Of a stretch of DNA of 64,000 nt, positions 56,766-64,000 are shown piece by piece. Made by a program: the position numbers and the translations under genes. Position 1 is the first letter of the stretch; each line of letters starts with the position of its first letter. This DNA is from Evansella cellulosilytica DSM 2522 (GTDB taxonomy: Bacteria > Bacillota > Bacilli > Bacillales > Salisediminibacteriaceae), in NCBI RefSeq assembly GCF_000177235.2, contig NC_014829.1:4402001-4466000 (forward strand), in the 5' to 3' direction. The notes beneath the pieces were generated by a model. The model did not search any database. It saw only the letters and a program-made list of their open reading frames with translations, and had not been told where the DNA came from.

Positions 56766-57596
56766 ATGAAAGATTTCGAATCCCCTTTATTTCGAAAAAA
56801 ATGGTTTATATTAGATCAATCAGTTGTTGGCTTAGGGATGAATCCAATCCAATCGTTTGCGATAGATGACACGCTATGTCGGCGCATTGGTCAAGAAGAT
56901 GATTCGGGAATTGCCCGTTCGTGGGTTCACAATAATACGGTTGTGCTAGGAATTCAGGACCATCGTCTGCCACATATTGAAACAGGCATCGACTTTCTTA
57001 AAGAAGCAGGGTATGACGTGATCGTACGTAATTCAGGTGGATTAGCAGTCGTTTTAGATGAACAAGTGTTAAACATCTCCCTCCTATTTCAAGATAATAA
57101 GGAGATGTCTATTGATCATGGCTATGAGCTCATGGTGATGCTTATTCGATTATTGCTCGGTGAACTTGGCGAAGAGGTCATCGACGGTGAAGTGAAAGAG
57201 TCCTATTGTCCAGGAAGATATGACTTAAGTATTGCTGGTAAAAAGTTTGCAGGCATTTCTCAAAGAAGAATTCGCGGCGGTGTTGCTGTACAAATATATA
57301 TCGCTGTTTCCGGGAGTGGCTCTTCCCGTGCTGCACTTATTAAGCAATTTTATGACCAAGCGGTTCAAGGTGCTCCTACAAAATTTGAGTACCCTAAAAT
57401 CATTCCTACTAAAATGACTTCTCTTGACGAATTATCGACACAGCCTTTTTCAGTACAAAGCTTAATGCACAGCTTACTTATTACACTTTCTCGATTATGT
57501 GATGAGCTCCGTACTTACCAATTAACAGATGAAGATTGGAATAACTATGAAGATAACTTAGCAAGAATGATAAAGCGAAACGAAAAGCTCCATTAG
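56766..57596 (+). CDS. lipL: Octanoyl-[GcvH]:protein N-octanoyltransferase
   Basis: LipL moves octanoyl or lipoyl groups from GcvH to the E2 subunits of 2-oxoacid dehydrogenases. 276 residues with the biotin/lipoate transferase fold: HNNTVVLGIQDHRLP, VRNSGGLAVVLDEQVLNISL, the catalytic Cys148 in KESYCPGRYDLSI, and GKKFAGISQRRIRGGVAVQI. ATG at 56766 is chosen over upstream ones because GAGGAGC is positioned seven bases upstream. It is ywfL in B. subtilis, near pta as here. Confidence 0.9.
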   Translation: MKDFESPLFRKKWFILDQSVVGLGMNPIQSFAIDDTLCRRIGQEDDSGIARSWVHNNTVVLGIQDHRLPHIETGIDFLKEAGYDVIVRNSGGLAVVLDEQVLNISLLFQDNKEMSIDHGYELMVMLIRLLLGELGEEVIDGEVKESYCPGRYDLSIAGKKFAGISQRRIRGGVAVQIYIAVSGSGSSRAALIKQFYDQAVQGAPTKFEYPKIIPTKMTSLDELSTQPFSVQSLMHSLLITLSRLCDELRTYQLTDEDWNNYEDNLARMIKRNEKLH

Positions 57597-57689
57597 TAGT
57601 CAGTGCTACTACGCGCGGCTAACTTCCACCGCCTAAGTTTTTACTTTAAATTAAAGGCTGTTTTCGTAAGCTTTGTTTTAAATCTTGGT

Positions 57690-57960
57690 GAAACGAAAGG
57701 TGGCGACTCCAGCGACGAGCGTTACATCACGATTAAGCTTCGAGTTGTCTCGACGGATACAACTCCAGAGCGTGGCATGTAGAGGAAGTGACAGGTCAAG
57801 GACTGAAGATCCATCGGGGCGGGGAGGGATAGCAATGGCTCCGTTCATTGCATTGAGGAACTGGAAAAGGTAAATATCGACCTTTTCCTATCCCTCTTGA
57901 AGCCTTGCCCGCGGAAAGCGTCCACCTGTAGTGCAGCCAAGCAAATAAATATTCTTAAAA
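57690..57960. repeat. Composite dispersed repeat between lipL and pta
   Basis: Contains CAGCGACGAGCGTTACATC, TTCGAGTTGTCTCGACGGAT and GTGGCATGTAGAGGAAGTG, the reverse complement of the block inserted in the element at 30600-30690. Then comes GGGATAGCAATGGCTCC to CATTGCATTGAGGAACTGG and an AAAAGG/CCTTTTCC hairpin, as at 12958-13091, and CCGCGGAAAGCG. The tail CAAATAAATATTCTTAAAAA also occurs near 15441. No gene is present in 57600-57990. Confidence 0.65.
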
Positions 57961-57989
57961 ACAACAATTAATACGAAAAAATCTATATT

Positions 57990-58032
57990 AAAAGTGCCTC
58001 ATTAGGATTCCATCAACCCTAAGAGGCACTAA
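57990..58032 (-). terminator. Terminator after pta
   Basis: Arms AGTGCCTCTTAGG and CCTAATGAGGCACT followed on the minus strand by TTTAATATAG, immediately past the pta stop. Confidence 0.75.
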
Positions 58033-58036
58033 TTTT

Positions 58037-59014
58037 TTAGTCTGAAAGACCTTGCATTGCTGTGATTAAAGCTAATTTGTATACATCTTCTGCGTTACAA
58101 CCGCGTGATAAATCGTTGACTGGCTTATTGAGCCCTTGTAAAATTGGTCCAATTGCTTCGAATTCACCTAAGCGCTGGGCAATTTTATATCCGATATTTC
58201 CAGCTTCTAAACTCGGAAATACAAACACGTTTGCTTCTCCCTTTAGTGGCGAGTCTGGTGCTTTCTTTTGTGCAACAGATGGAACAAAGGCCGCATCAAA
58301 TTGAAATTCACCATCAATTAAAATCTGCGGTGCTTTTTCTTGTGCAAGCTTTGTTGCTTCTACGACTTTTTCTGTTTCTGGACTTTTCGCAGAACCTTTT
58401 GTTGAAAAACTTAGCATAGCTACCTTCGGATCAATGTCGAATACTTTTGCTGTTTTAGCAGCTTCTATAGCAGTTTCCGCTAAATCATTACTATCTGGCG
58501 CAATGTTGATGGCACAATCTCCAAAAATATACTTTTGATCTCCTTTTACCATAACAAAAACACCTGATGTTTTTCTTACGCCTTCCTTCGTTTTGATAAT
58601 TTGAAGGGCCGGTCTTACGGTGTCGCCTGTAGAATGTGCTGCCCCACTAACAAGTCCAGCTGCTTTGTTTACATATACGAGCATCGTACCAAAGTAGTTA
58701 GGTGTTTTTAATATTTTGCGAGCTTCTTCTGGTGTAGCCTTTCCTTTACGGCGTTCCACAAAAGCTTCAACTAATTCTTCAAATGCTGGGTATGTATCAG
58801 GATCATATATGTCTATATTTGAAATATCTAATTGAAGACTATTTGCTTTTTCGCTAATCGCAGTTTCTTGACCAATAAGAATTGGATTTAAAATCCCTTC
58901 TTTTTTTAACCTTACCGTCGCTTCTAAAATACGCTCGTCCGTGCCTTCAGGAAAAACAATGGACGGATAGCCTTGCTTCACTTTATCCGCAATGGCAGAA
59001 AACATATTACTCAC
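58037..59014 (-). CDS. pta: Phosphate acetyltransferase
   Basis: Converts acetyl-CoA and phosphate to acetyl phosphate for overflow metabolism. 325 residues, short Pta form: SIVFPEGTDERILEATVRLK, ATPEEARKILKTPNYFGTML, KAAGLVSGAAHSTGDTVRPA, FGDCAINIAPDSNDLAETAI and MLSFSTKGSAKSPETEKV. ATG at 59014 follows AAAGGAGGAATTTC. It is divergent from hemQ, the same neighbours as in B. subtilis (ywfI). The gap 59015-59294 has no clear cre site that I could find. Confidence 0.96.
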   Translation of the reverse strand: MSNMFSAIADKVKQGYPSIVFPEGTDERILEATVRLKKEGILNPILIGQETAISEKANSLQLDISNIDIYDPDTYPAFEELVEAFVERRKGKATPEEARKILKTPNYFGTMLVYVNKAAGLVSGAAHSTGDTVRPALQIIKTKEGVRKTSGVFVMVKGDQKYIFGDCAINIAPDSNDLAETAIEAAKTAKVFDIDPKVAMLSFSTKGSAKSPETEKVVEATKLAQEKAPQILIDGEFQFDAAFVPSVAQKKAPDSPLKGEANVFVFPSLEAGNIGYKIAQRLGEFEAIGPILQGLNKPVNDLSRGCNAEDVYKLALITAMQGLSD

Positions 59015-59294
59015 AAGAAATTCCTCCTTTTATATCCTCACAACTTACCTCTATTACCTAGGATACTCTTTCTCGACAAAAAAATAAATTAAACGTAAAC
59101 TAATTCACTAAAGTTTAAATTTTCAGAATGATAAAAACTTCACAATGTTGTCAAATACGTGAATCTCCTTTCTTATTGCATGTGTTTAGTGTAACCGATT
59201 TTTATGTTTTCTTTCCTAAGTCAAGCTGTTTGGATTTTGATATGTGAACAAGTATAATAAATGGAGTAAAAGAAATTGGAATGGAGTGACCAAG

Positions 59295-60038
59295 ATGAGC
59301 GAACCAGCAAAAACACTTGAAGGATGGTATGTGTTACACGATTTCCGTAAAATGAATTGGACTGAGTGGAAAAAGCTTGGCTCTGAGGAAAGAGAAACGA
59401 TAATGGCTGAGTTTTTTAGCCTACTTGAAAAATGGAATAATACGCAATCAAAATTTGAAGGCAGCCATGGCTTATATACAATCGTTGGCCAAAAAGCAGA
59501 TTTTATGATGATGCTTCTTCGTCCTACTATGGAAGAATTAAATGATATTGAGAATGCTTTTAATAAAACGCGATTAGCTGAATACACAATTCCAGCACAT
59601 TCTTATGTGTCTGTTGTAGAATTAAGCAATTACTTACCAGCTGACAAAGATCCAAATACAGACCCAGAGATACAAGCAAGATTAAAGCCTATTTTACCTA
59701 AGTGGCAGTATGTTTGTTTTTATCCAATGGATAAGCGGCGTGAAGGTAATGACAATTGGTATATGCTTCCTATGGAAGAACGCCAAAAAATGATGCGAAG
59801 CCACGGTATGATTGGTCGTTCGTACGCTGGTAAAGTACGTCAAATCATTTCAGGTTCTGTAGGGTTTGACGATTGGGAGTGGGGAGTGACTTTGTTCGCT
59901 CACGATGTACTTCAATTTAAAAAGCTTATTTATGAAATGCGTTTTGATGAAGTAAGTGCACGTTACGGTGAGTTTGGCTCCTTCTTCGTCGGAAATATTT
60001 TAGAGGAAGACAAAATAAAAGCATTTTTACATGTCTAA
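59295..60038 (+). CDS. hemQ: Coproheme decarboxylase (HemQ), chlorite-dismutase family
   Basis: Final step of the coproporphyrin-dependent heme pathway of Gram-positives: turns coproheme into heme b with H2O2. 247 residues: [40 protein letters not shown], the reactive tyrosine and basic residues in [18 protein letters not shown], the proximal histidine in [20 protein letters not shown] and [20 protein letters not shown]. The ATG at 59295 is chosen after GGAGTGACC; earlier codons lack family similarity. B. subtilis ywfI at the same place. Confidence 0.95.
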   Translation: MSEPAKTLEGWYVLHDFRKMNWTEWKKLGSEERETIMAEFFSLLEKWNNTQSKFEGSHGLYTIVGQKADFMMMLLRPTMEELNDIENAFNKTRLAEYTIPAHSYVSVVELSNYLPADKDPNTDPEIQARLKPILPKWQYVCFYPMDKRREGNDNWYMLPMEERQKMMRSHGMIGRSYAGKVRQIISGSVGFDDWEWGVTLFAHDVLQFKKLIYEMRFDEVSARYGEFGSFFVGNILEEDKIKAFLHV

Positions 60039-60042
60039 GAAA

Positions 60043-60190
60043 AACTAAAAACAAGCTGGAAGCTCGTTTTTAGTATTTTCTTAGAAGCAGTGGAATTTCG
60101 CCGTAGCTCTTAAAGTACTAGTGAGTGCTCTTCTCGCTAGTACGCACGGCGATAAAATTCCACTGCCAAATTTATACTTTATTATCTTTT
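60043..60190. repeat. Dispersed palindromic repeat, copy 3
   Basis: ACTAAAAACAAGCTGG/AGCTCGTTTTTAGT hairpin, TTTCTTAGAAGCAGTGG, and an inner inverted repeat (GTGGAATTTCGCCG / CGGCGATAAAATTCCAC) enclosing GTACTAGTGAGTGC/GCTAGTAC. Homologous to copies at 6366 and 15287, including the end CTGCCAAATTTATACTTT. Confidence 0.7.
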
Positions 60191-60198
60191 AAGAAATG

Positions 60199-60245
60199 AA
60201 GATGCCACCTAAAGGTCTATCCCCCTTTTGTGGCATCTTTTCTTT
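60199..60245. terminator. Bidirectional terminator after hemQ
   Basis: AAGATGCCAC and GTGGCATCTT arms followed by TTCTTT on the plus strand; also serves the convergent lipoprotein gene at 60272. Confidence 0.75.
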
Positions 60246-60271
60246 AAGGACTACAACACAAAGCTCAACTT

Positions 60272-60643
60272 CTAATGTATATAAAAATTTGTTATTTTAT
60301 TATTTTCATCGAAGTTGAAGCTAAATATTATTTGGTTTTTATCAAAAATTCCTCTTATATGCACTGTTTCTGAAGTTCCAAATTCCTCAGTAGCTTCATA
60401 CTCCTGCCCTTTAAACTCTCCTATATCTCCCTTTATTTCTTCCCAAGTCTTTTCTAACTGTTCAGTAGTATACAAAGCTTGCACTCTATCGTTAAACATC
60501 GCACTAGCCTCATCAAAGTTTTCAGCTTTTAATTGTTCAAGGTACTCGACAGCTATCTCTTCTATATCGTCATGATCATTACAGCCTATTGTCACTATCA
60601 TGGATGTTAATAGTAAAAGAAATACTAACAGCTGTTTTCTCAT
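60272..60643 (-). CDS. DUF3887-like lipoprotein
   Basis: A 123-residue secreted lipoprotein with lipobox VTIGC (Cys at about 21). The mature region has an acidic helical start (DDIEEIAVEYLEQLKAENFD), then EASAMFNDRVQALYTTEQLE and KTWEEIKGDIGEFKGQEYEA, and a beta-rich end (VHIRGIFDKNQIIFSFNFD). The FNDxV-T-xxLxxxW-GxF pattern is that of DUF3887 proteins, which resemble a NTF2-like/cystatin fold. Function unknown. ATG at 60643 follows AAAGGAGGAAAATC. Single gene. Confidence 0.75.
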   Translation of the reverse strand: MRKQLLVFLLLLTSMIVTIGCNDHDDIEEIAVEYLEQLKAENFDEASAMFNDRVQALYTTEQLEKTWEEIKGDIGEFKGQEYEATEEFGTSETVHIRGIFDKNQIIFSFNFDENNKITNFYIH

Positions 60644-60874
60644 TAGATTTTCCTCCTTTGTTTTCTTAACAAAAGGCTATGTTAAACTTTGTTGTTGATT
60701 TTCAATTCAGGATGCTCGCACCTTTCGTGAAAACCAACATTATTCTTTAAAAGAGCCTAACAAATTGCCATTTTCTACTAGCATAGGTTTTTTTCCTAAT
60801 TTTTACTCACAATTTTGTGTATAGACGAATACATATTTAATTAGTGCTGTATATATTTTTAATACGATTCTAGT

Positions 60875-60904
60875 GTCATAGTGGAACTTGATGAAACATA
60901 CACA
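60875..60904 (+). promoter_or_regulatory. Sigma-E-type promoter of cwlJ-gerQ
   Basis: GTCATA (60875-60880) with a 16-base gap to CATACACA (60897-60904), matching the mother-cell sigma-E pattern (GTCATATT, 14 bases, CATACAnT). It is about 80 bases upstream of cwlJ, which is sigma-E dependent in B. subtilis. Confidence 0.6.
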
Positions 60905-60982
60905 TACTAGTGATTCATTTAAATATAATCGAATACTCCACCATCATGTGCCGACAACTAGAATGTTAAAGGGGGTGTTTGA

Positions 60983-61414
60983 ATGGCTGTAATAAAAACT
61001 CGTGAGCGAGATATTGAATTATTGGGAAGGCTGATGCGAGCCGAGGCTGAAGGAGAAGGCGAGCTTGGTATGCTAAAAGCCGGAAACGTCATGGTAAATA
61101 GGGTTCGAGCAGATTGTCTTGATTTTACCGATATTGTAAATGTTGAGAAAATGGTTTTCCAATCTCCAGGAGGTTTTGAGGCTGTACAAAAAAGCTACTT
61201 TTATAAGCATCCAAGAGAAAAGGATAAGCGCTTAGCTCGAAGGCTTGTACAAGGGGAGCGTCATCACCCTGCTGATTTCGCACTTTGGTTTTTCCGACCA
61301 GAGGGGTCTTGCCCTGCACAGTGGTGGGGTCAATGGAACTCTGGCCGTTATAAATTACATTGCTTTTATTCGCCGTTAGCCAGTGAGTGTCCGTCCGTTT
61401 ACAGTACTTATTAA
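60983..61414 (+). CDS. cwlJ: Spore cortex-lytic enzyme CwlJ
   Basis: Cortex hydrolase in the spore coat, activated by calcium-dipicolinate during germination. 143 residues of the Hydrolase_2 (SleB/CwlJ catalytic) family with no signal peptide: DIELLGRLMRAEAEGEGELG with the catalytic Glu, GNVMVNRVRADCLDFTDIVN, HPADFALWFFRPEGSCPAQ and QWNSGRYKLHCFYSPLAS. Length and lack of a signal peptide separate it from SleB. ATG at 60983 follows AAAGGGGGTG. It is immediately before gerQ, which is needed for its localisation. Confidence 0.93.
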   Translation: MAVIKTRERDIELLGRLMRAEAEGEGELGMLKAGNVMVNRVRADCLDFTDIVNVEKMVFQSPGGFEAVQKSYFYKHPREKDKRLARRLVQGERHHPADFALWFFRPEGSCPAQWWGQWNSGRYKLHCFYSPLASECPSVYSTY

Positions 61415-61436
61415 TATCACATAAGGAGTGAAGAAC

Positions 61437-61895
61437 ATGTATCCACAACAAGGTTTTCCATTTCCACAATACGGAGGCGGCTTTCCTCAAGGAGCACCTG
61501 GTGCAGTTCCAGGTACGCCACAGCCAGGTTTTGCACAACAACAGCAGTTTGCAGATCCATTTGCTCAAGGGCAGCTTCCTCTTGAACAGTCTTTTATCGA
61601 GAACATCCTCCGCTTAAACCGTGGAAAAGTAGGAACATTTTATATGACTTTTGAAAACAATGAGCGTTGGAATGCTAAAGTTTTTAAAGGTGTAGTAGAA
61701 GCAGCTGGAAGAGATCACATTATTCTTAGTGATCCTCAAACAGGAAAAAGATATTTACTACTCATGATAAATTTAGATTACGTGACATTCGACGAGGAGC
61801 TAGAATACGACTACCCTTATGCAAATGGAGTAGCTTCTGCACCGGCTCCTGCACCTGCACAGCAAGATTTATCAACTTACTCGCCAAGAGATTAG
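61437..61895 (+). CDS. gerQ: Spore coat protein GerQ
   Basis: Coat protein cross-linked by transglutaminase and required for CwlJ assembly. 152 residues: a Pro/Gly/Gln-rich N-terminus (GFPFPQYGGGFPQGAPGAV, then FAQQQQFADPFAQGQLPLEQ), a folded domain (ENILRLNRGKVGTFYMTFEN, VFKGVVEAAGRDHIILSDPQ, GKRYLLLMINLDYVTFDEEL) and an Ala/Pro-rich tail. ATG at 61437 is chosen because AAGGAG is eight bases upstream; a GTG at 61428 overlaps that site. It forms a two-gene operon with cwlJ, ywdL in B. subtilis. Confidence 0.93.
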   Translation: MYPQQGFPFPQYGGGFPQGAPGAVPGTPQPGFAQQQQFADPFAQGQLPLEQSFIENILRLNRGKVGTFYMTFENNERWNAKVFKGVVEAAGRDHIILSDPQTGKRYLLLMINLDYVTFDEELEYDYPYANGVASAPAPAPAQQDLSTYSPRD

Positions 61896-61937
61896 ACGGG
61901 AATAAGGTAAACTTAGTGCGAAAAACACCTGAATAAG

Positions 61938-61983
61938 AAAAACTAAAAACGAGCTTGAAGCTCGTTTTTAGTCTTTTCTTCTA
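61938..61983. terminator. Bidirectional terminator, hairpin copy of the CTAAAAACGAGC repeat
   Basis: AAAACTAAAAACGAGCTTG against AAGCTCGTTTTTAGTCTTTT; after gerQ and before the convergent ywdK. Confidence 0.75.
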
Positions 61984-62000
61984 CATAAGTTATAAAGTCA

Positions 62001-62372
62001 TTATCCTTGTATTGCTGCAACAACAATGAGCGTCCATCCAATTAGGAAGGCTAGTCCTCCTATCGGTGTTATTGCCCCTAGAAAAGAAAGTCCTGTCATG
62101 CTCAGTATGTATAAACTGCCTGAAAAAATAATAATACCGATGAAAAAAGCCCAACCAGCACCTGTTAATAATCCTGTTGCATTCAAATGGTTCATTAAAA
62201 GCGCGACGCCAATTAGCGCAATCGAGTGTATCATGTGGTATTGAACTGCTGTTTGAAAGGTTTCTAAATATCCATTTGCTTCGAGTCTAGGCTTTAATGC
62301 ATGTGCACCAAAGGCACCTAATGCAACGAACAAAAATCCGTTTAATCCACCTAATAAAATAAATAATTTCAT
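62001..62372 (-). CDS. ywdK: YwdK family membrane protein (DUF423)
   Basis: A 123-residue integral membrane protein with four hydrophobic segments: MKLFILLGGLNGFLFVALGA, AVQYHMIHSIALIGVALLM, LTGAGWAFFIGIIIFSGSL and SFLGAITPIGGLAFLIGWTL. GAFGAHALK and YHMIHS are DUF423 signatures. Function unknown. ATG at 62372 follows AAAGGAGATAAAAAC; upstream codons in frame are unlike the family. It sits next to gerQ as ywdK does in B. subtilis. Confidence 0.88.
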   Translation of the reverse strand: MKLFILLGGLNGFLFVALGAFGAHALKPRLEANGYLETFQTAVQYHMIHSIALIGVALLMNHLNATGLLTGAGWAFFIGIIIFSGSLYILSMTGLSFLGAITPIGGLAFLIGWTLIVVAAIQG

Positions 62373-62424
62373 GTTTTTATCTCCTTTCCGCTTTTCTTGA
62401 CCAAAGAATAGCATAGAAGAAAAG

Positions 62425-62468
62425 CTAAAAACAAGCGTAGGTGCTTGCCTTTAGCCTTTTGTTTTTGT
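62425..62468. terminator. Imperfect hairpin between ywdK and the gene at 62468
   Basis: GCTAAAAACAAGCG against TGCTTGCCTTTAGC, with TTTTGTTTTT after it on the plus strand. It is a divergent version of the CTAAAAAC repeat family and lies just past the stop of the gene at 62468. Confidence 0.5.
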
Positions 62469-62791
62469 TACCTATTTTGTAAAAATACTTTTATTGCTTT
62501 TTCCATTTCCTTAGATTCCTCTACAGATTGAGAGTGGACAACGATATGGTCACCGTCAACCTCTAAGTTAGCATTTGTAAATCCTTGCTTTTTTAAAAAA
62601 TCAGTAATCGCAGTAGCATCTTCTTTTTGGACGAGCATCGTATGCTTGCCAACATAGTGATCCTCCACATATACATCATAGCTATCATGATTTAATTTCA
62701 TATCATGTTGATCGTCATCTGCTCCACCTGTTATAAAGCGAATCGGCAAACCTGCAATACCTTGTCCATTTGAGTAACCTTGAAAATTCAT
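62468..62791 (-). CDS. Small protein of unknown function
   Basis: A 107-residue soluble protein I do not recognise. N-terminus MNFQGYSNGQGIAGLPIRFI then a Gly/Asp-rich stretch (TGGADDDQHDMKLNHDSYDV), VEDHYVGKHTMLVQKEDATA, ITDFLKKQGFTNANLEVDGD and VVHSQSVEESKEMEKAIKVF. The second half (ITDFLKKQGF, then DGDHIVVHS and an alpha-helical end) has a small alpha/beta look. ATG at 62791 is preceded by AAGGAGGGATAGT, a strong site, which supports expression. No signal peptide. In B. subtilis ywdI/ywdJ occur near here but similarity is not evident. Confidence 0.65.
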   Translation of the reverse strand: MNFQGYSNGQGIAGLPIRFITGGADDDQHDMKLNHDSYDVYVEDHYVGKHTMLVQKEDATAITDFLKKQGFTNANLEVDGDHIVVHSQSVEESKEMEKAIKVFLQNR

Positions 62792-63128
62792 ACTATCCCT
62801 CCTTACCATTTTATTTTTTCCTGAACTAAAAAAACCATGTATGTATAAATGTTTTTACGAATACAGCCTAAATGAAACATTTTTTATGACTAGTGTATAA
62901 CTCGATATTCTGTTCATGTAAATATAGCATTTCACTATGCAAGGATTTACAAAACACTATGTATTTCAAGGAAAAATATAAAGCGTACATACACTTCATA
63001 GAGGTTGTCCGACTAGTTAATGTATCGGTTAAATACACCTTTATTTTTTCAATTTTTTAAATAGTTTGTAATATTTTGCTTGTCTTAATCATAAAAGTTC
63101 TCTATACAAGCAAAGGGGGAAATATAAA

Positions 63129-63869
63129 GTGAAAAAAATGAGTGGGTTATTTTTAGGATTAATAGTTGCAATTGTTCTACTATCAGCCTGTGGGAGTGAA
63201 AATTATACAGTTGCCACAGACACAAACTACGTTCCATTTGAGTTTTTGGACACTGAAACTGGAGAGATGGTAGGTTTTGACATCGACTTAATCAATGAAG
63301 TTGCTGATAGAGTTGGTTTTGAAATTGATTTAGAAGTTGTTGAATTTGATGGCATTTTAACTGGTATGGAGACAGGGCGATATGATATTGGGATTGCTGG
63401 AGCAACAATAACAGAAGACAGAGCAGAGTTATTTGACTTCTCTGATCCATATTATGATGCTGGATTAATACTTGCTGTTCGAGCAGATGAAGAAGAGATC
63501 CAATCGATCGACGATGTAGACGGGAAAACTGTAGCTACACGTGCTGCTACAACGAGTGAAACATACTTAATGGAAAATACGGATGCCGACATTAGCCTTT
63601 TCCCGGATATCGTTAATGCATATCAAGACTTAGTAGCTGGACGTGTCGATGCTGTTATCTATGATCTCCCAAATGTGGTGTACTACATTGAATCTGAGGC
63701 TTTAGGAGAAATGAAAACAGTAGGTGATGTTCTTACTGGCGAGCAATATGGCATTATGTTTCCTAAAGATTCAGAGTTAAGAGAGGAAGTCAACGAAGCA
63801 CTTGCCGACATAATGGGAGACGGAACTTATGATGAGATTTATGAAAAATGGTTCGGTACTTCTCCATAA
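63129..63869 (+). CDS. Amino-acid ABC transporter substrate-binding lipoprotein
   Basis: A 246-residue periplasmic-type binding protein (SBP_bac_3) anchored by lipid: LGLIVAIVLLSACGS lipobox with Cys at about 21. Then YTVATDTNYVPFEFLDTETG, GFDIDLINEVADRVGFEIDL, GILTGMETGRYDIGIAGATI, EDRAELFDFSDPYYDAGLIL, DDVDGKTVATRAATTSETYL and IMGDGTYDEIYEKWFGTSP. The class binds glutamine, glutamate or related polar amino acids, as in GlnH; exact substrate unread. GTG start at 63129 after AAAGGGGG. The downstream permease start at 63963 makes an operon. Confidence 0.9.
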   Translation: MKKMSGLFLGLIVAIVLLSACGSENYTVATDTNYVPFEFLDTETGEMVGFDIDLINEVADRVGFEIDLEVVEFDGILTGMETGRYDIGIAGATITEDRAELFDFSDPYYDAGLILAVRADEEEIQSIDDVDGKTVATRAATTSETYLMENTDADISLFPDIVNAYQDLVAGRVDAVIYDLPNVVYYIESEALGEMKTVGDVLTGEQYGIMFPKDSELREEVNEALADIMGDGTYDEIYEKWFGTSP

Positions 63870-63899
63870 TGGGAGGAAACTAGGGTAATACAATATGCT

Positions 63900-63928
63900 A
63901 GCGCAATAAGTGAGTAGCTTGTTGCGCT
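63900..63928 (+). terminator. Intercistronic hairpin between binding protein and permease
   Basis: AGCGCAATAAG pairs with CTTGTTGCGCT (one G-U). A short T-run follows. Typical of binding-protein genes whose mRNA is protected and whose downstream expression is partly attenuated. Confidence 0.55.
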
Positions 63929-63962
63929 TTATCCATCTATTCTATATAGGAGGTTACTTTTA

Positions 63963-64000
63963 ATGGTTGACAGTTTAATAGAATTTTTTACTCACCCGGA
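63963..64000 (+). CDS. Amino-acid ABC transporter permease, first 12 codons (cut by window edge)
   Basis: ATG at 63963 after AGGAGGTTACTTTTA, reading MVDSLIEFFTHP to the window end. The permease assignment rests on context, since substrate-binding protein genes of this type are followed by a permease; the 12 residues themselves do not prove it. Confidence 0.55.
   Translation, partial: MVDSLIEFFTHP

Overview
The window is about 64 kb of a low-GC, endospore-forming Bacillaceae chromosome. Gene order closely follows the Bacillus subtilis block running from glyA through ywl, prfA, rho, spo0F, pyrG, rpoE, argS, speE, pbpG and pta to cwlJ-gerQ. Secreted and extracytoplasmic parts are very acidic and repeats are plentiful. 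This suggests an alkaliphilic or halotolerant relative (Evansella/Salipaludibacillus-like); that placement is inference.

Layout. 1-6.3 kb: glyA (5' part), ywlG, rpiB, ywlE, mntP, tsaC/ywlC, ywlB, a Nudix hydrolase and spoIIR, all on the minus strand, with a DnaA-box cluster around ywlC. 6.3-9.35 kb: a gene-poor stretch made of an exact 52-bp tandem array (15 units), split by an IS256-like element with an 8-bp target duplication and a frameshifted transposase, followed by a second 52-bp array. 9.35-21.8 kb: prmC-prfA, a CoA-disulfide-reductase-like flavoprotein, a YhcN/YlaJ-type sporulation lipoprotein, a coupled pair of unknown membrane proteins, tdk, rpmE (type B), rho, murA, fbaA and spo0F. 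22-30 kb: an ECF sigma/anti-sigma pair, ywjG, a lipoprotein, a repetitive protein, pyrG with a CTP-sensing attenuator, and rpoE.

30.9-43.7 kb: an acyl-CoA catabolism cluster (fused B12-dependent acyl-CoA mutase, MeaB GTPase, two acyl-CoA dehydrogenases, 3-hydroxyacyl-CoA dehydrogenase, thiolase, FadF-type Fe-S reductase). A perfect FadR-type operator and a cre-like site sit upstream of two of its genes. A divergent cardiolipin synthase and a P1B-4-type metal ATPase follow. 46-57.6 kb: a broken alpha/beta hydrolase, xapX, argS-ywiB, speE, pbpG, ywhD, ywhB, ywgA, ywfO, a DUF1450 protein and lipL. 58-64 kb: pta, hemQ, a lipoprotein, cwlJ-gerQ, ywdK, a small unknown protein and an amino-acid ABC transporter running off the window.

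Sporulation genes are scattered through the block (spoIIR, spo0F, yhcN-like, pbpG, cwlJ-gerQ), several with recognisable sigma-F, sigma-E, sigma-H or Spo0A sites. Central metabolism and translation genes sit between them. Compared with B. subtilis, glpX, tal, speB and ywhC are missing from their usual places. The spaces between genes carry several families of dispersed and tandem repeats, including four or five arrays with the same 52-bp period but different sequence.
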